From the NCBI GenBank assembly GCA_016256075.1, contig SDVU01000609.1, positions 1 through 11,970 of the forward strand: 11,970 nucleotides of DNA, in the 5' to 3' direction. Position numbers and translations under genes: made by a program. The stretch is from Dictyocoela muelleri. Its lineage: Eukaryota > Microsporidia. Below the pieces are notes generated by a model. It made no database searches, was not told the origin of the DNA, and was given only the letters and a program-made list of their open reading frames with translations. Positions 1-6,983 of the stretch are shown piece after piece (within the stretch, counting starts at the first letter, position 1; the number at the start of each line of letters is the position of its first letter).

Positions 1-328
1 GAAGATACTTATAAGATTTGCTTGTTTGTAATAAAGAAGCATCTAAAATATCTCTGGCATTCTCTTTTGTTTCGACAGATCGTTTTTTAATAAATTGCAT
101 CATGTATTTTGCTTCGTTTTTACCATAATCCGGTAAATGTGTGTGAGGTGTTTCCTTCAAAACTATGTTTGTACTAGTGGTATAAATTTTGCCATTACAT
201 TTTCTATCTATACACCTCCATACCTTTTCATTATTTAAAAACTTTTTAATATGATAAGCAAATCCTTTAAACATTAAAAGTTCTTTTTTTCGTTTCGTTT
301 CAATTATTTTGATCATTTCTTGATTCAT
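1..328 (-). CDS. FLYWCH zinc-finger protein, probably MULE transposase N-terminus (partial)
   Basis: The reading frame is open for 109 codons from the ATG at 328-326 to the left edge, so the C-terminus is outside the window. Residues 20-66 have the FLYWCH layout: aromatic residues at F20, F23 and Y25, then W37-R38-C39, C44, a K-I-Y-T-T strand, and H62-x-H64. C39, C44, H62 and H64 would bind the zinc. In microsporidia such domains mostly precede MULE-type transposase cores, and the helical stretch after the finger (residues 72-105) fits that. The start is chosen because CCCC lies four bases upstream, as at the other genes here. No MULE catalytic residues are visible, so a free-standing FLYWCH DNA-binding protein is possible. 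The domain call is solid; the transposase assignment is inference. Confidence 0.75.
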   Translation of the reverse strand, partial: MNQEMIKIIETKRKKELLMFKGFAYHIKKFLNNEKVWRCIDRKCNGKIYTTSTNIVLKETPHTHLPDYGKNEAKYMMQFIKKRSVETKENARDILDASLLQTSKSYKYL

Positions 329-332
329 GACA

Positions 333-336
333 GGGG
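333..336 (-). promoter_or_regulatory. CCCC start-proximal motif of the FLYWCH gene
   Basis: Read on the minus strand, ACCCC then TGTC then ATG. C-runs just before the start codon are a known microsporidian expression signal and help fix this start. Confidence 0.5.
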
Positions 337-355
337 TAAAAAATTGTGCCCAAAA

Positions 356-390
356 TCCCACGTTTCGGCCCAGGGGGCCGAACCGTGGGA
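356..390. repeat. GC-rich perfect-type hairpin
   Basis: A 16-bp stem (356-371 with 375-390) with a single mismatch (363/383) and a 3-base loop (372-374). It is one of the few GC-rich spots in the window. The inner stem TTTCGGCC...GGCCGAA is the same core found in the terminal hairpins of the foldback elements at 4208-4234 and 4756-4782. It lies about 28 bases upstream of the FLYWCH start. It may be a solo end of that foldback family, a terminus of the neighbouring transposon, or a transcription terminator-like structure. Confidence 0.7.
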
Positions 391-521
391 TAACGTTTCA
401 AACCTAATAACAACCAATAAAAATAACAACCTCGATATTGTGTCGGAAGTTCATACACGACAACTATTAAGGATCGAAATATCTCCGATTCAGCTATAAA
501 TTAAAGTTTCGAAAATATAAC

Positions 522-957
522 GGGCCGGATAGCTTTGAGATTATAACATTAATTTAACATTTAAGTTTTGTGGTTCTAATTTTTTAAAATCACTATTATA
601 ATAGAAATTACATTAATTAGTCAAAACAAAAGCGGTAATATACAGTTGTTATAGTGCCATAAAATTGATTAAGACTTGGTATAATATAGAAATGATGTAA
701 ATAAGACTCTCCTAGTGTAGGTATGATTTCTGTGGAACACCTCGCCACAATATATAGAAAAACTAAAAAATTCACGAAAAGGTTTATAAATCTAATTCCT
801 GCTGGGTCATTGATAAAACGAAAATCGCGTATGCGTATTGGTCTCTTTTAAGCTTTGGGTGACCTATAACTAAAACACGTAAAACCAAAAGTCAAAATAC
901 CATTTTTATAGAAAACACTCCAGACTACCAATTACGGATATTGTCAGCATGTAATAT
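522..957 (+). mobile_element. SINE-like element, copy A (full length, diverged)
   Basis: This copy reads in the opposite direction to the four others. It starts with a decayed tRNA-like head (GGATAGCTTT as A-box remnant near 527, GTGGTTCTAATT as B-box remnant near 570). Next comes the segment around TATACAGTTG...GATTAAGACTTGG (640-678), then the most conserved core ATTGATAAAACGAAAATCGC (809-828). It ends with the family tail TTGTCAGCATGTAATAT (941-957). Order and spacing match copies B and E. No protein is encoded. No target duplication could be seen at the edges. Confidence 0.7.
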
Positions 958-1149
958 TTCCAAATATACCCCCTGTTAAAACCTTCTACCACTGATGTAA
1001 CCGTTCAATTGATTAAAAAAAAGAGATTAATAGATTATAACTTAATTTTTTATCTCATAATAGAATGTTAAGGATCAATCTTCTGGATCTTAATTTTAAT
1101 ATTTTTTAAATCAAAAAATCAGGTCAGTTAATTTTAAAAAAAATCATAA

Positions 1150-1153
1150 CCCC
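1150..1153 (+). promoter_or_regulatory. CCCC start-proximal motif of the 488-aa gene
   Basis: AACCCCTT runs directly into the ATG at 1156. It matches the placement seen at the two minus-strand genes and supports 1156 as the real start. Confidence 0.5.
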
Positions 1154-1155
1154 TT

Positions 1156-2622
1156 ATGATAAAAAATGCAAAAACTTTAGAAATCCAAAAAAAAATAAAA
1201 TTTTTTCTGGTATTATTTTTCATGTGCTCTTCATCAGTTATTTTGTACATTCACACTGATCCGATATACAAATTTATAAATCATATAAAAAATAATTATG
1301 TTGATCACGGTTTACCGGAACAAATAGACAACGATAAAATTGATTGTGACAAAGTAAATGATGAAAATTCTATCTCCAATGTTTATTCTATAAATTCTAA
1401 GCCAGATGAAAATTCTACAAGCACGAAACAAGATATAAACTTTCAAGACATCGACATGACACAAAACCTTCAAAACTTCGATGCTAGTGTAAAACCGTCT
1501 GCTCATACAGATGATTCAATTTTTAATGACATTAGTGATGAAATATTTTATCTTATGAGTATACTTGCGTTATTTACTGAACCTGAAAATTCAAAATTAA
1601 TTATTGATGTATCTGAAAAACAGCGAAATTTAATTCTTATATGTGTATTGCATTTGCTAGAAAGAACACAATCTTTTATCAAACCATTAGCAATTAAAAA
1701 TGTAATCAACAAAGAATATTTAAAGATTAACGATCCCACATTCATCATTGATGAATTTAAAATTATTACAAAGTCAATTTATTTTTTGTTAGGATTGGGA
1801 TTTGAATCAATAATTGATTTTATTTACAAAAACAACGCAAAATATGTCTGTGAAGATTTATTTAGCCTCCTTAAATTAGCCTTAAAAGAAATTACAATGA
1901 GCCGCGAAAAAAGTCTAATTGAAAATATTAAAAGTTTATTCGACCTGATTCAACGAAAAATTGAAGAAGAAGAGAATAAATCTGTTTTTAAAATAACTAG
2001 TTTCGATGAAGAATATGTATGTAAAAATATTTATAGTCTTGAAATTAGAGATGATATAAATGGAATGACTATTTCAGAATTTATTGAGAGTAAGTATGAT
2101 ATTGAATTTGATAATTTTACGATTGATAAAAAAATCAATTCTGAGAACTGTTCTGAAAATACTGATCTCGAAAAAGAATTTAGTAAGGTTTCTGATATTA
2201 TTTCAAATCTTTATTCTGGCGAAGATTCAGATATTATTCCTACAAAGATTTCAAATATCAATGATGAAAATGATGGTAATCTCAATAATGATCTATCTAG
2301 GGATGAAAATATTGAATTTATAAATAAAGAAAAATTATATGTCAACGAAGCAATCGTTATTTTTGTCAGTCATAAATCGAAAATCTTATCTAATGATATT
2401 TCAGGTATGATTTTGAAAAGTAATGGCTTTGCTTATTATTTATCGGCTCTCATTTATTGTTCAGCTGTTGATGATTCTGTGTATGTAGCCAATAATTTTG
2501 GTAATTTATATGATTTAGAGGCAATTGTTGATTGTAATGACAAGAATAGGAATTTGCCGATTGAAAATAAGCCTTATGATTTTGTTTTGATGTATGAGAG
2601 GTATAAGATACCTGTTAATTAA
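1156..2622 (+). CDS. Membrane-anchored, ubiquitin-protease-like protein (probable pseudoenzyme)
   Basis: This intact 488-codon gene has one hydrophobic stretch (residues 15-32), most likely a signal anchor, followed by a polar, Asn/Asp/Ser-rich region (45-125). Residues 128-140 (DEIFYLMSILALF) align with the USP cysteine box (GNTCYLNS.LQALF), with Phe131 where the catalytic Cys belongs. Residues 287-312 resemble the strand and helix region before the USP insertion. An acidic linker (325-392) follows. Residues 398-435 and 474-482 (YDFVLMYER) match the final USP strands (usually Y.LFYER), but DSVY (440-443) replaces the GHY that carries the catalytic His. A protease fold without catalysis is therefore my inference; no protease activity is expected. 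The alternative is an unrelated microsporidian family protein. Coding status is sure; the fold is moderately sure. Confidence 0.65.
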   Translation: MIKNAKTLEIQKKIKFFLVLFFMCSSSVILYIHTDPIYKFINHIKNNYVDHGLPEQIDNDKIDCDKVNDENSISNVYSINSKPDENSTSTKQDINFQDIDMTQNLQNFDASVKPSAHTDDSIFNDISDEIFYLMSILALFTEPENSKLIIDVSEKQRNLILICVLHLLERTQSFIKPLAIKNVINKEYLKINDPTFIIDEFKIITKSIYFLLGLGFESIIDFIYKNNAKYVCEDLFSLLKLALKEITMSREKSLIENIKSLFDLIQRKIEEEENKSVFKITSFDEEYVCKNIYSLEIRDDINGMTISEFIESKYDIEFDNFTIDKKINSENCSENTDLEKEFSKVSDIISNLYSGEDSDIIPTKISNINDENDGNLNNDLSRDENIEFINKEKLYVNEAIVIFVSHKSKILSNDISGMILKSNGFAYYLSALIYCSAVDDSVYVANNFGNLYDLEAIVDCNDKNRNLPIENKPYDFVLMYERYKIPVN

Positions 2623-2754
2623 ATTTTATAAAATATTTTTTATTAAAATTAATTTTTACAAACGGAAAGGTTACTAATTTTTGAGAGAAATATTTTTCAG
2701 TAATTTTAAAAAATAAACTTTTTTATTAAATTAATTGTATTTTCATTTGAAAAG

Positions 2755-3208
2755 ATACATTACATGGTGCTGATATTCATAATTACCAATCTGGATAGTT
2801 TTCTGGTCTTCACAGTCTTTATACCTTTGGTTATTGATGTTAAGGTTATACGTCGCTATTATGCTATCAAGGTCTAGCTGTATATGCGATTTTCGTTTTA
2901 TCAATGACTCAGCAGGATACAGGTAATTAGTGGCTTTTCACGAATTTATATTTTTCACTACTTTTTGAAAAGATGCGTTATCGCACTCATCTCCTCACCT
3001 GATAGAGCCCCTTCTGCTTCATTGTCATATTAAACCAAGTCTTAATCAGCTATACCACACTGGAGCAACTGTATATATATTATAATTATATAGTTATGAT
3101 CGATTAATGTCATTCCCTCATTATTTATTAAAGAGTGATGTCAGCGAGATTTGAACCTCGAACTTAAGTTTTACATTCAAGAGTGTTAACCACTGAGCTA
3201 TCTGGCTC
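2755..3208 (-). mobile_element. SINE-like element, copy B (best preserved with tRNA-like head)
   Basis: Reading leftward from 3208, the element opens with a tRNA-like head of about 75 bases, with a perfect A box (TAGCTCAGTGG, 3200-3190) and a near-consensus B box (GGTTCAAATCT, 3157-3147). It then carries the family body, with the conserved core ATTGATAAAACGAAAATCGC at 2905-2886, and ends near the tail ATTACATG (2759-2766 on plus). It fills most of the gap between the 488-aa gene and the Pam16-like gene. The head's acceptor strands do not pair and the T-arm has an 8-base loop, so it is a tRNA derivative and not a working tRNA. Confidence 0.8.
3147..3200 (-). promoter_or_regulatory. Internal RNA polymerase III promoter (A and B boxes) of SINE copy B
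   Basis: The A box at 3200-3190 matches TRGCNNAGYNGG exactly. The B box at 3157-3147 differs from GGTTCGANTCC at two positions. Their spacing is that of a tRNA gene. Copy E keeps the same pair at 6731-6721 and 6688-6678 (GTTTCGATTCC, one mismatch). Confidence 0.65.
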
Positions 3209-3418
3209 AAATTTTGATAAATATGAAAAATTTAGCAAGATTGTACCTTTTCTATTATAAACTTAAATTTAAAAACAAAACGTGTTTTTAAGGTAAAATT
3301 AATTCAAAACATCAATTTAAAGATATTATAATGAAATATGATTAAAACCCAAATACTCCATTTATATATAAAAATTCTATTAACAATTAATATTACTTAA
3401 ATTTATATTTTTATTTCA

Positions 3419-3667
3419 TCAATTTTTTCTTGTTAAAAATTTATACGCTTCGCTTATCTTTTTAGCTATATAAGGAGATAAATCTTTATTTTTATTATAA
3501 AGGTGATCGTATTTTCTTTTTATTGCAACTGGATTATAATTATCAATTCCTAATATATTCATTGCTTCATCTTTTGTCATGAAATCATAATTAAAAAATA
3601 ATTGTTGAATAGTTTGATAGAAACTTTTTGTAACAACCTTAGCACCTTCAAATAAAATTGGTAGCAT
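3419..3667 (-). CDS. PAM16: Pam16/Tim16-like J-like subunit of the mitosomal import motor
   Basis: This 82-residue protein has the two parts of Pam16: a hydrophobic N-terminal segment (LPILFEGAKVVTKSFYQTI, residues 2-20) that would place it at the organelle inner membrane, and a degenerate J domain (29-80). Diagnostic features are MTKDEAMNILGI (30-41), which parallels the MTLDEA..IL motif of the family, KRKYDHLYNKNKD (50-62), and a final helix IAKKISEAYKFL (67-78). The HPD triad of true J proteins is absent, as in all Pam16. In other eukaryotes Pam16 pairs with Pam18 to control mitochondrial Hsp70 at the TIM23 channel. The yeast protein is about 149 residues, so this one is trimmed. The start at 3667 has CCC three bases upstream. 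AATAAA lies just past the stop (3415-3410). No operon context. Confidence 0.8.
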   Translation of the reverse strand: MLPILFEGAKVVTKSFYQTIQQLFFNYDFMTKDEAMNILGIDNYNPVAIKRKYDHLYNKNKDLSPYIAKKISEAYKFLTRKN

Positions 3668-3670
3668 TAT

Positions 3671-3673
3671 GGG
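3671..3673 (-). promoter_or_regulatory. CCC start-proximal motif of the Pam16-like gene
   Basis: On the minus strand GTACCCATA precedes the ATG. This is the third gene in the window with the same arrangement. Confidence 0.5.
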
Positions 3674-3786
3674 TACTCAATGTGAATTTAATCTTAAAAT
3701 AATAATATTTTAAAGATTTTAAATATTTGTAACTAAAAATATTCGTTTATGTTTTTGACATTAACTATTATTGATCAGAGTGTCTA

Positions 3787-3830
3787 TTTTTAAATCTAAT
3801 TTTTACTTAACTATTTTTTTTGAAAAAATA
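3787..3830 (-). repeat. Short AT-rich repeat, shared with 5240-5290
   Basis: The minus strand here carries AAAAAAAATAGTTAAGTAAA followed by AATTAGATTTAAAAA. The plus strand at about 5245-5285 has nearly the same string (AGTTAAATAAAGATTAGATT). The match is longer than chance simple sequence would give, but the family it belongs to is not recognisable. Confidence 0.4.
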
Positions 3831-3847
3831 TCTGTTCTAAAAATAAA

Positions 3848-4207
3848 TATATTACATGCTGACAACATCCATAGTTGACAGCCCCTAAATTTGTCTCCAA
3901 CCTTAGTCTGTGATCTTTGGTCCCCGGTGCTCAAGTAATACGTCACTACTAAGTTACACAAATGCCCAGCTATATAAGTGAATTTCGTTTTACCAATGAC
4001 TCAACAGTATACAGGTAGTTAGAGGTCTTTTTATAAAAATTTTCAATATTTTTTTTGTCGATATATGTCGAAACACTCATCCCCGCACCTAGGATAATTC
4101 ATATGCTTCATTTTCATATTAGACTAAGTCTTTATCAGATATACCACACTGGAACAGCTGTATATCAATACTATAATTATATAGATATTGACCACTATTC
4201 GTAATCC
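3848..4207 (-). mobile_element. SINE-like element, copy C (5' head missing)
   Basis: From its tail (ATTACATGCTGACAACATCC at 3852-3871) it runs through the conserved core, here changed to ATTGGTAAAACGAAATTCAC, up to the segment ending GACCACTAT (about 4190-4198). The sequence stops at the boundary of the foldback element, and the tRNA-like head is lacking. A second SINE piece (copy D) begins directly on the other side of the foldback element. Confidence 0.75.
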
Positions 4208-4789
4208 GATCTTTCGACCGTAGGCCGAAAGATCAGAAAACTTTAATGTTTCGGCCTTAATTTTTTTTTCAAATTATAAAGAAACATTTTAATTTAAAAG
4301 AAGCAAGAGTAAAAAATAGGGTGGAGGGAAAAATATAAGGGCGAAGGGGAAAAATGACAAGAGTTAATTATAAGAGTGGAATAAAATTATGATGTGGGTA
4401 AATTATAAAGGTGATTGGAAAATTACAAGAGTTGGGGTATTATAAAATTGAATTGGTTGGGGGGTAAATATAAAAGTAATAAAAATTATAAGAGTGAAAA
4501 AATTTAATTTTCCCACCTCTATTATAATTTTCACGCCCCTATTATATTTTACCCACCACTCTTATTATTAACCATTGTCGTTTTTTCCCTACATCCTTAT
4601 AATTTCGCCTTTCACTCTAATAATAATCGTTACCATTTCCTTCACATTCCTTATAATTTTCCCTCCACCCTTATAATATACTTTTGCTTATTTAATTTAA
4701 AATGCTACTTTAAAATTTGGAAAGAAATCTTAAGACCGAAACTTTAAAGTTATATGATCTTTCGGCCTCCAGGCGAAAGATCGAACAGC
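4202..4789. mobile_element. Foldback element 1 (hairpin ends, long inverted arms)
   Basis: Each end carries its own small hairpin: 4208-4219 with 4223-4234 (11 of 12 pairs) and 4756-4764 with 4774-4782 (9 of 9). Inside these lies an inverted pair, AACTTTAATGTTTCGGCCTT (4239-4258) against its near-complement at 4731-4751. Two arms of about 230 bases follow. The left is purine-rich with degenerate units like TATAAGAGTGGAGGGAAAAA; the right is the pyrimidine-rich complement, and the switch is near 4500-4515. Comparison with the second copy shows conserved bases outside the hairpins, TAATCC on one side and GAACAGC on the other, which I take as the true ends. There is no ORF of its own and no clear target duplication. 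It resembles foldback or MITE-type non-autonomous DNA elements; the mobilising enzyme is unknown. Confidence 0.75.
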
Positions 4790-4964
4790 CCAGACTAAAT
4801 CTTAATCAGGTATACCACACTGGAACAAATGTATGCCAATACTATAATTCTATGGATATTGACCACTATCACCATTCCCTATTGAATATTATTGTAAGGA
4901 TTACGGGATTTTAACCACGAACTTAAATTTACATTCAAGAGTGTTAACCACTGAGGAATCTGGG
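4790..4964 (-). mobile_element. SINE-like element, copy D (head part only)
   Basis: It contains the tRNA-like head (CTCAGTGGTTAACACTCTTG on the minus strand near 4954-4935, B-box remnant near 4914) and about 100 bases of body. It stops at the right edge of foldback element 1. About 75 bases (4792-4869) duplicate 4127-4198 of copy C at roughly 88% identity. Confidence 0.7.
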
Positions 4965-5104
4965 AAAAATAACGATCCTACAACGTGTTAGTAGCTCTTT
5001 TTTTCATGGAACTTGTCATTATAAAGGAAAATTACATGATTATTATTTGAAATAAACATGTAATCATGAGCTATTTTCATTGATAATAATTTATTTTTGC
5101 CGTA

Positions 5105-5229
5105 AAAAAATATTATATTTTAAGTGAATTTACTCGTAATTCACGCTTATTTCAAATAAGAATGACGTAATTTACTCTAGAAGAGACGATTTTCTCAAAA
5201 ATAAAGATTTAAAACCCCGTTGGAGAACC
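5105..5229. mobile_element. Old MITE-like half related to the 9339-9589 element
   Basis: TTCACGCTTATT (5140-5151) and TTGGAGAACCGATT (5220-5233) occur in the same order in the right half of the MITE at 9339-9589. A short inverted pair (5121-5130 with 5138-5149) sits where the centre of such an element would be. The left half is not recognisable. This is probably a diverged or rearranged relative, possibly an end of the Merlin-like element whose transposase remnant follows. Confidence 0.4.
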
Positions 5230-5344
5230 GATTTTTATAATATTTTTTGTGAAAAAAAATAGTTAAATAAAGATTAGATTTAATTTTTAAAAATGGGGAA
5301 AACCGACTTTAATATAATCCATTTACAGTATTATATTAAATAGT

Positions 5345-5545
5345 TCATCTCACAAATTTCGATATCATAAACCTCAATAAATGATTTTCAATTCTTTTTC
5401 TTCTAATCAAGTCTCTTTATTGTTGTTCTTTTTATAACTTATCAATTACCTTCAATAGTTCGTGTATGAAAACATGATGTGAAACAATTAAATTCACCGA
5501 ATGGTTCGCATTTTCATATCAATATACATTTTCATCAATTGAATT
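5345..5545 (-). pseudogene. Merlin/IS1595-type DDE transposase remnant
   Basis: On the minus strand, at about 5509-5495, the frame reads ENANHSVN, equal to the family's ..tVNHS.nFV motif. HTRTIEG follows at 5473-5453 in the next frame, equal to HT.tIE.W. The distance between the two motifs is 29 nt, against 30 in the family, so a single-base deletion explains the frame change. Downstream text (VIKRTTIKRLD...KSFIEVYDIEI) fits the helical C-terminus. There are several stops: one after VY, two after IEGN, and more beyond. In Merlin elements this stretch precedes and includes the last catalytic acidic residue. Upstream (5546-5860) the rest of the protein is not readable. This is an ordinary cut-and-paste DNA transposon, long dead. 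Termini were not identified with certainty. Confidence 0.55.
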
Positions 5546-5869
5546 ATAAAATTAATAACAACCCATTTCTACCAAAGAATTTTTTTTTATAACGGGAGAA
5601 TTTTAGAGTTTTTGTTTCAATTATTGATAATACATTTTTCCTTTACTCCTCTCAAACATAAAAAATTAAACATAATTTGCAATTTATCTCTTATTGTTTT
5701 TTATTTTCAAATTTGGTTTTATAGCAATACATAATAACTCAGATACCATCTAATTCTAAAGATTATGAATAAAATTATTTATAAAAGTTAAAATTGCGTT
5801 TATTATTATTGTCTGTACATTGGAAACGACAATGATAGGTCTGCGTTATCTAAAATTAAAATTTAAATC
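5546..5869. other. AT-rich spacer without recognisable content
   Basis: It presumably held the upstream part of the Merlin-like transposase, but no frame or motif can be read. Only homopolymer runs and short AT palindromes are visible. Confidence 0.5.
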
Positions 5870-5997
5870 GTTTATTTTGATTTGAAGTTTATTTTGATTT
5901 GAAGTTTATTTTGATTTGAAGTTTATTTTGATTTGAAGTTTATTTTGATTGGAAGTTTATTTTGATTTGAAGTTTATTTTGATTGGAAGTTTATTTC
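5870..5997 (+). repeat. 17-bp minisatellite, about 7.5 copies
   Basis: The unit is GTTTATTTTGATTTGAA, starting at 5870, 5887, 5904, 5921, 5938, 5955, 5972 and, partially, 5989. The only change within the units is TTTGAA to TTGGAA in two copies (ending near 5954 and 5988). This near-identity indicates recent expansion or homogenisation. The unit length is not a multiple of three, and no ORF crosses it. Confidence 0.95.
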
Positions 5998-6292
5998 TAA
6001 TCATATTATATGATTGGTGTCTTTATTTCTGGCTAAATATTTGTTGAAAAAAATATATCAAAAAAAAGTTTAATTAATTATGGGTAGTTACATTAAAAAT
6101 CCTTTTTTTTGTTTTTACTTTATGAATTCTATTCTCATCATCAGTCAAGAAAAGATCTTGCTTCATTCACAAAGGTAGAGAGTTCACAGGTAGATATCAA
6201 TCGCATAGATAAAAACTATTCTCAGTTTATCATCCATGCGTATTAGGCTTTGTTCCTCTCAGCGAACGAAACATATATTTTCTGAAATCATA
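5998..6292. other. Spacer without recognisable gene
   Basis: Unique AT-rich sequence between the minisatellite and SINE copy E. A slightly more balanced part (6140-6280) has no open frame of note and no tRNA or rRNA pattern. Confidence 0.5.
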
Positions 6293-6738
6293 TATATTAC
6301 ATGCTGACAACATCCATAGCTGCCAACCCAGAGAGTTGTCTCCAACCTTAGTCTTTAGACCTTTGGTTCTTAGTGTTCCAATAATAGTCACTACTAAGCT
6401 ACCCAGAAGACAAGCTGTTTACGCGATTTTCGTTTTATGAATGAATCAGCAGGATACAGACAATAAGAGGCTTCCAAGATTTTCACTACTTTTTGACAAG
6501 ACGAGTTCCCTACTCATCCCCCAAACCTAGAAAAAATCCTTCTGCTTCATTATCATATTAGAAACAGTATTAATCAGCTATAACATACTGAAAAAACTGT
6601 ATATTATACTATAATTCTATATATATTGACCACTTAATCTCAATCCCAATTTTTTTTATTAAAGAGTGGCATGACCTGGAATCGAAACAGATATTCAAAT
6701 GTAAAATTAAAGAGTGTTAACTACTGAGCTATACGACC
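6293..6738 (-). mobile_element. SINE-like element, copy E (full length)
   Basis: The head at 6738-6670 carries the A box TAGCTCAGTAG (6731-6721) and B box GTTTCGATTCC (6688-6678). The body includes the core with ATAAAACGAAAATCGC (about 6440-6421). The tail ATGTTGTCAGCATGTAATAT ends near 6295. The length is about 446 bases, the same as copies A and B. Its anticodon-arm region differs from copies B and D, where the loop sequence reads as the reverse complement. Confidence 0.8.
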
Positions 6739-6975
6739 TTTTAAGCCTCGGTTATTTATTTAAGTCCAATTAATTTAAAAATTAATTATAGATTTTTAAT
6801 ATTATGAAAAAACTGATAAATTTTTAATACTAAACCTCTTTTGGGGCCGTCAATAAATTGAAGAAAGCAAGAAACTGAAATAATAACCGATATACCAAAT
6901 ATTTTGATGATCAATGATCTAGGATTAGTTTTTTAAAATTAACAAATCCAGTATTATTAAACAGCAGAATATTTG
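6739..6975. other. Spacer left of the hAT element
   Basis: AT-rich sequence with no readable frame. It would have been contiguous with 8692 onward before the hAT at 6984-8683 inserted. Confidence 0.5.
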
Positions 6976-6983
6976 GTAATCAG
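6976..6983. repeat. Target-site duplication GTAATCAG (left)
   Basis: Eight bases directly before the hAT terminus, repeated exactly at 8684-8691. Eight bases is the hAT hallmark. Confidence 0.95.

Noticed and set aside
470-515. A second foldback end (GATCGAAATATCTCCGAT)
   Set aside because: Only short partial resemblance to the hairpin ends; not enough to annotate by itself.
2084-2323. A 79-codon plus-strand ORF
   Set aside because: It lies in another frame inside the 488-aa gene and is Ile/Leu-rich, as expected from shifted AT-rich codons.
3135-3208. A tRNA gene on the minus strand
   Set aside because: A and B boxes are good, but the acceptor strands do not pair, the T loop has eight bases and the anticodon stem is irregular. 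The same head recurs in front of the repeat body in other copies, so it is a SINE head.
4300-4680. A CRISPR-like or coding repeat array in the foldback arms
   Set aside because: Units vary in length and sequence without conserved spacing, and the second half is simply the inverted complement of the first.
4127-4869. A true 75-bp target-site duplication
   Set aside because: No known transposase gives duplications of this length, and two independent SINE fragments explain the data as well; kept only as a question.
4717-4914. A 65-codon plus-strand ORF
   Set aside because: It runs across the border between foldback element 1 and SINE copy D, both non-coding repeats; the product has no protein-like pattern.
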